A stretch of 64,000 bases of DNA from Gautieria morchelliformis. Lineage: Eukaryota > Basidiomycota > Agaricomycetes > Gomphales > Gomphaceae. The position numbers and the translations under genes were made by a program. The notes under the pieces are model-generated. The model worked only from the letters and a program-made list of their open reading frames with translations. It was not told the DNA's origin and made no database searches. The stretch covers positions 1 through 64,000 of the forward strand of contig WHVA01000244.1 of assembly GCA_015179125.1 (NCBI GenBank). The letters run 5' to 3'. Positions 11,341 to 22,789 of this stretch are shown piece after piece; the first letter of the stretch is position 1, and each line of letters starts with the position of its first letter.

Positions 11341-13871
11341 CATGGCCCTTGTAGAGATACTTGTGGATATACTTGATACACCTCACATTGATGGTGAGTT
11401 CAGGGTTGATGTGACACCACAATTTGAGCAAGAGCAGAGCAGAGTATGGCACAACCCATCTGTTGTCCAGCATGTCACCTCTGACATTGTGCAGCCTTCC
11501 ATCATTGCGACAACGATATTTTGGATATCCATCCTCATTCAGACTGGTTTCCTCACAGAATGGCTTTGGGAAGTTTTTCTTGCACTTGCCATTTTCCATG
11601 CAGGGTGCGTTTCGATTCATTTCTCCACAGGGACCATGTGTCATCAGCTCACAGACCAACCGGTAGAGGATAGGATGAGTCTCTGGATCAGGGAACTCTG
11701 CTGAAATCATTGAATCCGCCTCATGTGGATGTCTGATCTTGGAATCTCTTTCAAACCAGATAAGAATATGCATGTGTGGGAGTCCCCTTTTATGGAATTC
11801 ATTGTCCAGGCAACAATGCATCCAATATCTCCTGCCAGTTGGGATTGGCAGTCATGGTAATAAAGAGATCTGCCACACCATACTTCCTTGAAATGGCCAG
11901 AGAGTTCTGCAGGTTTTCCTGCATGTCCCATGTCCCCCCCTGAAATGTGGCAGGCAGAATGGATCTTGTGCCCAAGTTGTTTGGATCTCTGTCATTGTCA
12001 TTGCGATGAAAGGCATCCATCATCTGGTTATACATCTCAGCACGGAGAGTGTGTTGATTTGTCCTGATCCACCACAGCCTGATTTGCTCTGCAGCGGCCC
12101 AAGAGTCTACAATGTACTGCTGGAATAATTTGCCAGCACGCAGGAGTGTTGTAGGTTCTTCTGTTCTCTGGAAGAGACGATAGGAATGGAACTGAATTTG
12201 GGTGACATGCCCAGGTCGCTCACGCCCGCCTGGTAATTGGCGATAGCGAATACCAGGTTGCCACCCCAACTCTCCCCTGGGAAAGAGCAAGACATAGTGA
12301 AGAGAGGCATAGTTTGGATTCATATTGGATACCCTTCGAAAGCGTCCACCTTTGAGCTGGACAATAACATCCCTAGGTTCAGGGTTGATGCCATCTCCAG
12401 GAAGAACCCCCGCAATCTCATCCGCAGTAGGGATATTATACCTCCTAGGATCCCTGTGTTCCCTGTATGTGAGCCTAGCCCGGATCTCACCATTCTGTCC
12501 CTGAGCTCTGAGCCTCTCAGCCGCTTGTCTATATATGGGAACATGAGGATTGCATAGGAGGAGCATTTCCTGCAAGTCTCCCATGATAGTTGGAGACAGA
12601 CCTGGGTTACGCACGTTCCTCTGTGCCAAAGCCAATGCTGGATCATATATATAAAGTTGGGCATACTGTATCTGCCTCCCAGGGTTAGGGATGAGAGAGC
12701 CATGAATATGATACAGTTTGCCCTGCAGCTTGAGGACATATGGACCACGACCCTCCCGAAGCAAATCTAGATCAAAGTCGGCTCCCAAGGAAGTGAATGC
12801 AAATGCAGCATTGTACTGCCTGATGTTCTTGCGAAACTGGTTGGCCTCAGGGTCCTGGCCCTCTAAGAGCCGTCTCAATGGCTGAGGGAGCACTGGCAAC
12901 TCTGGAAGCTGCACCTTTCCTTTTATACAGCAATCACCAAACCTGGGCCGCACATTTGAGGATTTCTGCAGGCGTTCTGCCATCCAGTGCAATGCTTTAC
13001 AGTCAGGGCAGGAAACAACCATGGGACCCAGATCATGACGCTGCACATCTGCCTCGATTATTCTAGAGCGACCAAGTGGAATAGGAGGAGGAGGTTCCTG
13101 AGGACGCTGCCGAGGTACAGGGACTGGCTGAGGAGGCTGAGGAGGTGCAGGGAGTTCCAGAAGAGGCTGAGGAGGTGCAGGGAGTGGCAGAAGAGGCTGT
13201 GGAGGTGTAGGGAGTGGCTCAGGAGGCTGAGGAGGTGCAGGGAGTCGCTGAAGAGGCCGCAGAAGTGCAGGGAGTAGCCGAGGCATTGGTCTTATTGCAT
13301 TGGCCTGAGCCGGCAATGCTGCCACTCCTGCAGAACCTACTATAGGAGGATTAGCTGCCTGTCTACCTCTTCCCAATTGCTGCAATATAGCAGACTGCTC
13401 AGCAGCCTGAGCACGCAACTGTGCAATTCCTGCAGAACCAACCACAGGAAGATTGGCAGGTGGCTGTATAGGCTCCTGCCTGTATCTTCTCATGGGCTGT
13501 GCTGCTGGGATTGCTGCTAACTGAGCACGAAGGGCTGCCACCTGCTGTCCGGGACTGGGATTGGGAGGACGTGACTGCCCTGCAGGCATAGGAGGATGTG
13601 GTGGCCCCGCAAGGATAGGAGGACGTGATGGCCCTGCAGCAGGTTGTTGAAAAGGATCAGCGACATTGCTTCTAGGAGGAGGGTGAGGGATGGCAAAAGG
13701 CTGTGGTGGAGGGGGAGGCTGGTCCTGAGCTCTGACAGCAGCAGCAGCAAGTGCACGCGCTCTCCGATCAGTGGGCGACGTCATATGACCCTCTTGCTCC
13801 TCCCTTGCCCTTTCACGCTCCTGCTGACGATTTCTCTCTGGAGTAGAAGGATCCCTGAGAAATGCAGGCAT
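11264..13871 (-). pseudogene. Helitron Rep (RepHel N-terminal half), interrupted
   Basis: Helitron initiator: a HUH endonuclease that nicks and joins single-stranded DNA. From Met at 13871: a Pro/Gln-rich N-terminus of about 270 residues with repeated APPQPLLPLP-type blocks; a Cys motif CPDCKALHW near residue 290; the Helitron-like domain (NPNYASLHYVLLFPRGELGW; LPATFQGGTWDM; DLFITMTANPNWQEIL) ending at 11799. One frameshift near 11810 leads into GLPHMHILIWF, the HUH motif, then VCELMTHGPCG, and the catalytic Tyr pair YIHKYLYKG at about 11345-11371. Codons below 11341 belong to the inserted LTR. Full RepHel proteins exceed 1,300 residues and continue into a Pif1-like helicase, which is missing here. 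Confidence 0.9.
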
Positions 13872-13950
13872 AAGCTTAGAGGAACAATCAAGCTACCCCA
13901 CTTCAACTTACATTTGCAAGCAGATGCTGTTGTTGTTAATTTTCCTTGGG

Positions 13951-14174
13951 CAAAGCCAGGGGAATTTATTAATTTCTAATTAAATAAAAGTCAGACAGCT
14001 CACACCAGACCACAGAGAAATACATACATACCAAGGAAGGGACAGGGAGTTTGTTTGTTAGGCAAAGTCAAGGGAATTTATTAATTTCTATTTAAAAAAA
14101 AAAAAAAAAAAAAAAAAGTCAGATGGCTCACACCAGACCACAGACAAATATATGTACCAAGGAAGGGATGGGGC
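13951..14174. repeat. Tandem duplication with poly(A) run in Helitron leader
   Basis: A block of about 95 bp at 13951-14046 (GGGAATTTATTAATTTCTA ... GCTCACACCAGACCACAGA) recurs at 14063-14174 with a run of about 24 A inserted at 14094-14117. It lies just upstream of the Rep start on the minus strand. Confidence 0.85.
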
Positions 14175-14236
14175 ATTTTTTTGATGAAAATATCCAAGTC
14201 TTCTTCGGCTATCCAACTGGAATAATTCCAGTAAAA

Positions 14237-14262
14237 GGTCCTGGTCCTGGTCCTGGTCCTGG
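14237..14262. repeat. Hexanucleotide repeat GGTCCT x4
   Basis: Four direct copies of GGTCCT within the Helitron leader; simple-sequence repeat. Confidence 0.9.
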
Positions 14263-14842
14263 GGAGATGTCTTCTTCAGCCACCAGTAGTGCAAGTCAAC
14301 ACTAAGAGAACTGCAATGCAATTGTGGCTCCCTCTAAGGCAGCCTGGGATGATTACCTGGCTCCTTAGCAGAGAAAAAGCTGCCCCACTGAAGGGGTCAA
14401 CCCCAATAGTTCACAGCAGAGATCTCCCTGGGAAGAGATCTTTTGTAGTCTACACTATATAGGCTATCTATTGTTTCACTCTCACACAATTTTATTCTAT
14501 CTAGTAGGCAGAGAGGAGAGGAGGGTGGTGGAGTGCGCAGATGCGGCTGCGCAGCGTTCTGCCAGCGCAGCGCTGCTTTGAGCGCCTGAGCCGGCAGACA
14601 GGCATAAACCGCAGCCGCGAGCGCGCTCCAGAACGCTGCGCAGCCGCATTGAGCGCTGGAGCCAGAAGACTGGCGCAAACCGGCAGCCCGGCATGATCCG
14701 GTTTGGGCCAGCTGCGCCACTCGCGTCCTTGGCTCGCGGCTGCGTCGCTCGCGTCCGATTGGCCAGCTGACTAAGGCTGACATAAAACCTGACATAAGCT
14801 CGACGCCCACAACCCACCGAGACACTTTCATATAGTGTAATA

Positions 14843-14872
14843 CTAGGTGGGTACCTGCGCTTCGCGCGGGGG
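14843..14872 (-). other. Helitron 3' terminal hairpin and CTAG end
   Basis: On the minus strand: CCCCGCGCGAAGCGCAGG, a stem of about 7-8 bp with a GAA loop, then TACCCACCTAG and a T. A GC hairpin 10-12 nt before CTRR is the classic Helitron termination signal, with insertion between A and T. Confidence 0.85.
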
Positions 14873-15026
14873 TGTAGGTCAAGCGCCTCGGTAGGGTCAA
14901 ATGCATCAGTAAGTCTAACATATCAGTAAGGTCAAGTACATTGGGGAAAATCAAAGTAATCAATTTGCATCAAGTACAATGAAGTAAAACACATAAATCA
15001 TATCAAGAGAAGTGGATATAAAAAAA

Positions 15027-16160
15027 TCAAGGAGCTCTAAGTAATACATCTTTATATACAATGTTGGTTGTGTCCAAACCCTCCTCAAGCAAGACCTTGA
15101 CTCTGTTCCAGTTGGTCCCTCTTGATACACCAACATACAACTGACCATGTCCAAACACTGGATATCTCAGGTCCAGCCCAACCGTACCCAAAGACTGTCC
15201 CTGAGACTTGTTGATAGTCATTGCAAATGCCAAACGCACTGGAAACTGCCTCCTTTGCAGCACAAATGGCAACTCTCCCTCTGATGGCTTAATGATGATC
15301 CTGGGGATGAAAGCAATATTGCCTGCACGTGGACATGAGATGATCCTGACCTCCAACACTCTAATGCTTATCCTCACCAACCGCAACCTTGTCCCATTGC
15401 ATAGTCCTTGCTTCTGATCCAAATTGCGCAACAGCATCAGAGGCACTCCAGGCTTGACTTCCAAGCGAGCAGGAGGAAGACAGCCCATCTCTATGGAATT
15501 CAGATACTCCACAGGATACCGATCTGCATTGTCGGATTCTTCAATGGAATTTGCACAGTGCAAGACCTGAGCATCACCTGGAAACTCCCTAAACACCATG
15601 GAATTGATCTCATTGACCTCAGTGTTTCTGGCACAGAGGATGGCCCGCTCCAAAAAGTAATTATCCTGGGCAGGGACTTGATTGCCAATGCCAGGGTATA
15701 TTTCCTGGATCAGATCTTCAATTCCAGGGCCACACACCATGTGAGGAGGCAGTGAGAATGTATGATCTAGTGGGAGATCCTTTCCCTGGCCCACATTCTG
15801 CAGCCATTCTGCAAACCTGGCTCTGTCAGGGTCATTTCTCACCCGCATGTTCTCTGTCAGATGGATGACCTTGATCTTTGGCCACAGATATGACTTCTGA
15901 AGGGTAGCTCCCACGATATCCTCCTTGGAGCCTTTAGGGACAATTGGGAGAGTCTGCTGAAAGTCACCTCCAAAGGGGACTGTGATGCCACCAAAGGGTC
16001 TGTCAGGCTGGTCAAGGAAATCCCTCAGTGTCCTGTCAATGGCCTCTATGGCATGGCGATGCTGCATTGCAGCCTCATACCAGATGAGAAGACTGGCCTG
16101 TCTCAGCATGTCAGCCTTGTCAGAGTTCTTTTTGATGGAGGAGAAAGAGCGGTTCCACAT
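15027..16160 (-). pseudogene. Helitron Pif1-like helicase, C-terminal fragment
   Basis: An open frame of 377 codons for the later motifs of a superfamily 1B (Pif1-like) helicase, which unwinds DNA during rolling-circle transposition. Seen: RPFGGITVPFGGDFQQTLPI (motif III region, GGDFQQ), VIHLTENMRV, CARNTEVNEIN, KPGVPLMLLRNLDQKQGLCN (motif V-like block), and LAFAMTINKSQGQSLGTVGL with YVGVSRGTNW (motif VI region). The Walker A and B motifs lie upstream in relatives and are missing, so the piece cannot work alone. Stop at 15027 is the natural C-terminus (LLEEGLDTTNIVYKDVL). The frame is free of stops, suggesting a fairly young insertion. Confidence 0.9.
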
Positions 16161-16179
16161 TAGTTACTTATTCCATGTA

Positions 16180-16562
16180 TCCTAGTGACTTTCGCTTGCA
16201 CTGGAATTGCTTACCTCTCTACCTTCTGACATGTTGTCTCAGCTCTTTGTATGAAACCCAGTCACGTATGCCTCTGTTCTACAATTAGATAATCAACTTT
16301 AATACGTGACTCCGTTTGCACTGTTCCCTATTCTTAGCACAGCAAGTACTTGCAAGGCCTCTGTCTCTCTGACCTCCGTCTTCCAACTCGATTTCTGATA
16401 TCCAACTTCACTTAATTCTTGAACCCTTACTTCTTCAGTTATAATACTTGACCTATTCCAACTTCCGATCTCCAATCTCCAAAATACTTAGGATGGTAGT
16501 TGGGGGCGCAACAGATAAGTTGAAGCTGCAGTCCTTTTAGAGCCAAACCCGATACATAACAG
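16180..16562 (+). mobile_element. Partial family B LTR, plus orientation
   Basis: The 3' portion of the LTR seen at 10649-11340: TTTGTATGAAACCCAG (TATA region), CTTAGCACAGCAAGT, GGGGGCGCAACAGATAAG and the end GATACATAACA at about 16562. The 5' part is absent. Its left edge coincides with the broken end of Helitron A. Fossil. Confidence 0.7.
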
Positions 16563-17040
16563 GTAATGACTCTACACATTTCTCCCATGTCTGTGTGTCC
16601 CCTACCTCACATGTAGCATGTCCTCACGTGTAGTTGTCATCACACTTCATCTGTCCTCACACATATCGCATCCTCACACGTAGCGTGTTCTCACAGATGG
16701 CATGTCCCCACATGTACTGTGTCCCCAAGTATAGTGTGCATAGTGTGTCCCTCAAGTATAGTGTGTGTAGTGTGTCCCTTGTTTGTAACGTGTCCCTAAG
16801 TATAGTGTGCATAGTGTGTCCCCACATGCAGCATGTCCCCAAGTACAGTGTGCATGGCATGTCCCTCAAGTATTTTGTGTGTAGCATGTCCCTGGTTTGT
16901 AGCATGTCCCTGGTTTGTAGCATGTCCCTGGTTTGTAGCATGTCCCTGGTTTGTAGCATGTCCCCAAATGTAGCATGTCCCTAAATTATAGCATGTGTGT
17001 CCCCCATGCATAGCATGTCCACATGTGTAGCATGTCCCTA
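16563..17040 (-). repeat. 17-18 bp minisatellite, block 1
   Basis: About 25 degenerate tandem units; on the plus strand TAGCATGTCCCTGGTTTG is a typical 18-bp unit, and CATGTCCCCACATGTAGC-like units occur. Read on the minus strand the units become GGGACATGCTAC / GAGGACACGCTACGTGTG, the same family as the block at 28811-29733. Open frames across it are by-products of the repeat. Confidence 0.85.
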
Positions 17041-17749
17041 CATTCTACCCATTCTACACCGCGGCCTGGAGCGCTATTCGCTATTTGCGGTTCTTGCTGC
17101 ATGGCCTCGTCCATCTCTTCCTTAGACGGTCTCACTTTCCATTGGGGGTTTGAATCGCTTTCTGGGTTGGCGTTTTCACTCGTGCAGCATTGTGCCGGAG
17201 TTTTGTGTAGCAGGTCGTTTTCTGCGAGGTATATACAAGTCAAGGGGTGCACTTGCACTTGCCTCGAGGACCTCGACATGTGAGTGCGAGCTGTGAGAGA
17301 TGTATATTCCGTGTGAAGACAAATTGTCCAGTATAGCGTCGAATTACTTTGGGCAACATGCAGGATTTTCTCATATATACCATGCATAGCTAAGGCGCGA
17401 CGGGGCATGTCCGTATGTAAATCCTCGCTCTTCACGACTCAGACAGTATGTCCTGAGTTCCTTTGTGAATGCTCATACATACTCTAGTGTGCAAATTTTA
17501 GGCTTATTGGCGTGTGTCGGTGAGCAGGAACATCTTTTGGGGGAGCACGTTCCCTAGCTCTGATGTCGATTCCTGTAGCACATGGTATCTCACTTTGTAA
17601 TACCGGGGGAATCGGATTGATCGTGTCACGTGAGGTTCGAGTCGGGATGGTAGCTCGGCGATTGGTGAAGGTGGATGTATGCATGGTAAAGAGGTAGTGT
17701 TTGGCTTCGATGTGTGTTAGATACCATTGTAGAGTAGGATATTATGTGC
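17041..17749. other. No gene recognised
   Basis: A minus-strand frame (to about 17435) contains SDSNPQWKVRPSKEEMDEAM but no known domain. At 17048-17063 the string CTACACCGCGGCCTGG equals the bases spanning the gypsy/hAT junction at 57051-57066; whether this is homology or chance is open. Confidence 0.3.
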
Positions 17750-20010
17750 TCAATCATTTTATAACACTGCAATGGCTGAAGTCTCCATGGATGCCCCATT
17801 TGGCTTTGGGGATGGGATCTGCATGCCATGCAGATACACAGGTGCATTTACATGTCCTGAGCTTGACCCTTGGGCCTGGGAGATATCATGGCTGTACACT
17901 GATGGCTTTAACAGTCTGTGTCTGTGTCCCTGCTGTGGTTCAACTACAGGCTCAGGTGGCTCAAAACCTTCGAGTGGGTTTGTAAGGATCCACGACAGTG
18001 ACATCATTGTTGAATGTGACATTGCATTCATCGGTCACTCGTTGTTTACCAGGCCATTAAATCAAGTGAGCTTGGCTCTGTCTTCTGTATCTGACACAGC
18101 ATCCTTCATCTGCTTTTGCATCTAGCTTCCTGTGATCCTCTTGAGTACCCAGACTCTGGTGCCCCATTCCTGTAAGTTGGTCAGGTCGGGTTTCTTTTTG
18201 AGTTCATAAGGGGTTTTCCCATCCAGCATGTAAGGACATGTGCAGTTCTTAAGGCAAACCACATGTTGGACAGATTCTGGTCATAGGAATTTGAGTAGTT
18301 CAGCTGCATAATGCATAGCACATGCATGCTCTACCAGGGTGCCATTCAAGTGTTCAGCTACACCATTCTGCTCTGGTGTGTCATGAACAGTAAGGCTTCA
18401 GACTGTGCCTTTTGACTTTAGATGTTGATCAAAATCCTGGGATAAATATTCTCCCCATTGATCACTTTTAAGTCACTTGATATCAGCTCCATGTTGTGTC
18501 TCGGCCCATTCTTCATACTGACTGTAGCAAGTAAGTACTTCACTCTTTTACTTCATTGGTTCAATGCATGACCAATGTGTGAAATCGTCAGTTAAACTGA
18601 CAAAGTACTCCTTCCCATCATAGCTCTGGGGTGTGGTGGGTCCCCAGACATTGCTATGGACTTTGCCACCTAGCTTTGTACCTCATGGTCCTACCCTCTC
18701 CCTCCGGATAGGTTTCCACATCATCTACCCTTGCATGCATGAGGTACAGAATGTAGGTATGCTCTTCTTATCCACCTCAATGCCAGTGGTAATACCTTTG
18801 ATTACAAGGTCTTTGATCATGCATGAGGAATGTGCCCCATTCAACAATGTAGTTCATCGATGGAGTGTATCTTCTGCACAGTGTTGACTGACTGTGTAGT
18901 GTAGGTGTTTCACGTTCCACCTTATATAGCCCTTCCTTGAGTGGTGTCCTGCCTACAGTTGTGCCCTTTGCATCTCAGATTGTACAGTGCTGATCGCATA
19001 GTCATATGATGAATCCAGCCTTATCACATACCACCAGTGATATTAGTGTGAATTCCAAGTCTTGGCAATACAGTACGTGCTTCAGTATTATGTGGTTCAT
19101 TGTCTTCCTATTCGGGATGGCAATACGCATATCACCAACACCTTTAGCAGTTAAAATCATCTGTTTGGCTGTAGCAATGCATCGGGGTGGCTGCTTGAAG
19201 GAAATGAAACAGTTGTGATCCAGGGACATGTGAGTCAAAGCTCCAGAGTCATACACATCCATATTGGATCCATGTACTTGCTATTCTCCCAAGAGAGTAC
19301 ATGACCAGCTAATGTGGTGGTAAAGGCCCTGTCTGCCTTTTCCATGGCCCTTTGTGGCTGTTAGTGTGCTCTTGGTAGCCTTAAGCTGATGTTCCTCAAT
19401 CTTGAGCCCTCAAACTCCTTGAGTAGGCTCTGGACAACTGTGTCCAGTATGAGTGTAATTTGCATGTGAGTCACTGACAGTGAGATGGCATTGATTAGTG
19501 GCCGGTATCCTTTTGGTAGTGAACCTAGGATCACTGTGATGAGATCATCATCAGTAAGACCTGCATCCCTCCCTGCCAACTGCTCCTGCATCTTCATGAG
19601 AGCCTTGAGGTGAGTACAGACATTTGACTCATCCTCACACTTCATTTCATACATCCTATGGCATATGTGAACCTTGACTGTAAGTGCTCTACTCTTGTGT
19701 TTGGCACATATTGCATCCCAGACAATGCTTCTCTGCTTTTTCAAGGTTCTCTTCCTGGTCCTTGTCCAGGACATGATCACTAGGGATCAGGGCTGGCAAT
19801 TGAGCCGTGTGATCAAGGTGTCGTAGCATGCCCTTGTTGGCTGCATGGGTGGCCTTCCTCTGTATCTTCCACATTACCCAGTTCAACCCATGCCTGGTGA
19901 GCTTGGGGACTGCAAAAGACTTCATTCCACTGGTAGGTACTATACTAGCATGGTGGCCAATAACCTGAAACCACTCAGCACAGTTAGTGGACAAGTTACT
20001 CGGTGAATGG
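17750..20010 (-). mobile_element. Ty1/copia retrotransposon relic
   Basis: Minus-strand copia fossil. In element order: a gag region (about 19994-19361; reads AVPKLTRHGLNWVMWK, SLPKGYRPLINAIS), a protease / pre-integrase region (about 19262-19002; DSGALTHMSLDHNC), and an integrase core (about 18900-18130, with the copia signature around VHDTPEQNGVAEHLN). A proline-rich hinge may follow down to 17760. No reverse transcriptase and no LTR pair were recognised, so it is truncated at its 3' end. Broken in many places; old. Confidence 0.8.
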
Positions 20011-20414
20011 GTGAATGGAGATCAATTCTTACGATCTGTTCCTGAGTCTGGTCCTGAAGCCTCAGCTTTGGTACTCACTCGGGAACCCTCTGGAGAATGA
20101 AAACAAGTGTATAATAGGAACACTAGCTGCACAAGACGAGGATCTTACCAAGCTCAAGGCGCGATTTTATGCCATTGAAGAGTGACTCTCACACAGGTCA
20201 AAAGGGTGTCAAGAATCTGACGGAGGTACAATAGCTGAGGAAGATGACACCAAGGGTCACGATAACCCCAAGCAGTGTAATAACACATTAAATGTGAGTG
20301 TTATTGTTATATTACAGAATGAATTCACTTACTATGAGTAATAGGATTTGTATGCGCAGCTTTCTATGGCCTCATGGGTATCGGGGGGTGCTTGGAAAAG
20401 CTTAAGGATCCGAT
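20011..20414. other. No gene recognised
   Basis: Short plus-strand frames (for example LAAQDEDLTKLKARFYAIEE near 20130-20190) look like helical protein and might be a gag remnant, but are too short to assign. Confidence 0.3.
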
Positions 20415-21340
20415 ATTGCATGGCTAATGGGTAGAGGCACAGAGTAGTAGAAATTGCAATGCTGTGGCATGCAGGGATGACACCAGCTGCTCGGTCAAGA
20501 ATACTGGGCTGACACGGGCATAGTTGCTACTTCCCTCTTTTGGGTAGACGTCCCAACATCTAGTGAGCGCATCAGGTTTTTCTCTGAGCTTTCCAGGGCA
20601 GAAGCAGATCACCATGTTGAATTGCAAGAGATATTCAGACCAACGGACTTGACAGCAAGTCAAAATCTTAGTAGTCACAAAATACTCAAGGTTTTTGTGA
20701 TCTGTGACAACGTCTATGGGATAAGTTGGACCTTCAAGGTAGTGTTGCCATATTTTGAAAGCTTTGAAAATCGTCAGTAGTGCCTTATCATGGATGTTGT
20801 AGTTGAGGTCCATGGCGGAAAAGGTGCGGGGATGAAAAGTGATTGGGTGAATTTCTCTGTCATATGGTGAAATGATTGAAAGTATGGTGGCGAGCACATA
20901 GTCGGAAGTGTCAGTTTCAAGTACAAGTTGGGCGTTGGGAATCCAGCAACCGAGGATTGGAGAAGTCGTGAAGGCCGCCTTGAGGGTTTCGAATGCTGAG
21001 CGGCATTCTGGAGTGAAATTCCACAGAGCACCCTTCCTGGTGAGACACATGAGTGGAACAATAATGTCAGAAAAATTATAAATGAAATGTTGGTAAAAGT
21101 TGGCAAAGCCAAGGAAAGACTGTACATCCTTAACACATTGGGGTTCTGGCCATTCTTGAATTGCCTTGACTTTGCCCTCTGCCATGGTGAGACCTGTTGG
21201 AGAGAGGATATAGCCCAATGGGGTTAGGGGGTTGGGGTTAGGGGTTGGAGGTTCAGAGACGGCACGGGAGGTGAATACATCGGTAGGAAATGGGATCAGC
21301 ACTTCCGACGCTGGGGTATAATTCATGAGCATACTACAAA
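20415..21340 (-). mobile_element. Ty3/gypsy pol relic (RT end and RNase H)
   Basis: Minus-strand gypsy fossil covering the RT thumb and RNase H: TPLGYILSPTGLTMAEGKV, KDVQSFLGFANFYQHFI, SAFETLKAAFTTSPIL, ETDTSDYVLATILS, VVTDHKNLEYF, FCPGKLREKPDALTR. No gag, protease or integrase nearby. Its open frame extends right into the next LTR only by chance. Broken by truncation at both ends; age unknown but not recent. Confidence 0.85.
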
Positions 21341-21404
21341 AGGCACACCGCAACAGAATGGGATTTCCAAGAGAACCAACCACACTATTATTGAAGGAAC
21401 AATA

Positions 21405-22458
21405 TGTCATGGCCCATCTATTTTGTATACCCAGTAACTTCGACACCCCACTTTTACGTTCTCCCCATTCGCTCCTCGCCGAATGCGCCGAACATTTATT
21501 CGCTTTCGCATCATTCGCACGTAGCAGCGCTACCTGGACTCGATCAACGCCTCCTCCCCAACTCAATTGTCCACCGCGGGTCCCCTCACCTCCCTGACTT
21601 GCACCCTGTCGGATGCTCCTCTGATCGGATGGCTCAACTGATTTATTTCCTATACCCAGTTATCCCTATTATCCATTTTCCCAGTCCTCCTCTATGTTCG
21701 CATGGCTTCGCCCTCCCCTTGGGCCACGGCTTTTCGATGATCATTCTATTTCGCCCTTCGCCGCATTTCGCCAAACAGCCATTTGCTGCTCGTATCATTC
21801 ACCAGCAGGCACACCATCAAAACACGATCAACATCCCCTACCCGGCATGATGGCTCGTCACTGGCTCCATCAGCTTCTCGGTCCAACCCCTTTATGTGTT
21901 CATATGAGCAGGATGCGTTTGCGGGACGTCCTACCCATAGGCCGTGTGGGCTCAACCCAGTAGACGAAGAGTCCATGCAGGGTGGTGTATATGCGGGTCC
22001 CAAGACATGGTTTCGTACAAAGGTGCCTTTGCCACCTTTACTCTCCGTCGTTTCATGTTCACCCTCTTCTCTCACTCTATTGTATGTTTATTCCATCCAC
22101 GTTGTATCATGACTGCGCCCCCCTATCCAACCCTCACTCGTGACGGCCTCTTTCCTATTCGCTGATACCTTACGAGCATTCAATATAAGTAGTTTACATT
22201 TGCATGTATATTCCTCAGTTCAATTATCATACGTCCATCTTGTGCAAACTTGACCTCGCTGTGATCATCGTCTTGAGCCCTCTCCTGTAGATTTCTATCT
22301 TCGACCAGAAGAAGACTTAGGCATCACTGGTGAGTTCTCATACTTCATCTTCGCTACCTTAGCCTTCGAACTATTTTCTGTGCTGTCGGCAAAGGGCTCT
22401 GAAGGAGCACCTTCGCCGGCGAAGGGATTGTCGCTACTTAGACAACCCTTCCGTGACA
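21405..22458 (+). mobile_element. LTR, gypsy-type, family A, plus orientation
   Basis: About 1,054 bp from TGTCATGGCC to TCCGTGACA. A second, 798-bp copy lies at 60209-61006 (TGTCATGACC...TCGTGACA); the two share long blocks such as GTGTTCATATG, GCGGGTCCCAAGACATGG and ATATAAGTAGTTTACATT. The TATA-like ATATAAGTAG near 22185 gives plus orientation, opposite to the gypsy coding relic on its left, so it is probably a separate element. Flanking 5-mers (CAATA / CCTTG) do not match. Fossil LTR without coding DNA. Confidence 0.7.
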
Positions 22459-22789
22459 CCTTGCACATTACATTGTCAAGTGGCACGGGCGATTTTGCTA
22501 CGACTGTAGATAGGGCGAGCCCCATTTGGGCAGTCCTCTTACCATGTGAACATTTATTGGTTCACCCTATTCGCCGAACGGCATGCTTATTTGCACAAGT
22601 CATTCGGGCATTCACTGTGTTCACTAATACACGATATCTAAAAACCAATCTTGACAGTTCTGTGCATCTTGGGGATGCTGTGGACCTAAGAGTTCCAAAT
22701 AAGAGAGCTTCAACAGCTCCTGCGCGAGCTGAGGTAGCTGTAGTATGAGGAGGCATACTGATTGTTATCAGGTGGGAATCAGATAATAC
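22459..22789. other. No gene recognised
   Basis: 331 bp between two LTRs. It begins CCTTG, as does the base after the other family A LTR, so CCTTG may belong to that LTR or its internal region. No motif seen. Confidence 0.4.

Larger units (their letters stand above)
11341..14842 (-). mobile_element. Helitron B: 5' end and Rep half
   Basis: Rolling-circle transposon on the minus strand. Its 5' edge at 14842 abuts the CTAG 3' terminus of Helitron A. The first bases (TATTACACTATATGAAAG on the minus strand) and the following GGTGGGTTGTGGGCG resemble the Helitron 5' end at 27960. Then come about 950 bp of GC-rich leader and tandem repeats, then the Rep-coding region. The 3' half with the helicase is absent because the LTR at 10649-11340 ends exactly where Rep stops; no continuation was found left of it. 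Confidence 0.75.
14843..16179 (-). mobile_element. Helitron A: helicase half and 3' terminus
   Basis: Minus-strand Helitron 3' part. It carries the C-terminal helicase region (16160-15027), a short AT-rich 3' region, and the typical 3' terminus: a GC hairpin then CTAG at 14846-14843, followed by T of the neighbour. The 5' part is lost: near 16160-16180 the sequence changes to a family B LTR fragment. Confidence 0.8.

Noticed and set aside
14449-14842. Short inverted repeat TACACTATAT / ATATAGTGTA as a MITE
   Set aside because: Only 10 bp, inside the Helitron leader, no target duplication; the right copy is better explained as the Helitron 5' end.
16634-17011. Open frames in the first minisatellite
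   Set aside because: Same repeat artefact (CSMSLV-type repetition) on both strands.
17048-17063. A hAT or gypsy end fragment (CTACACCGCGGCCTGG)
   Set aside because: Only 16 bases match the LTR/hAT junction at 57051-57066 and the sequence diverges on both sides; too short to call.
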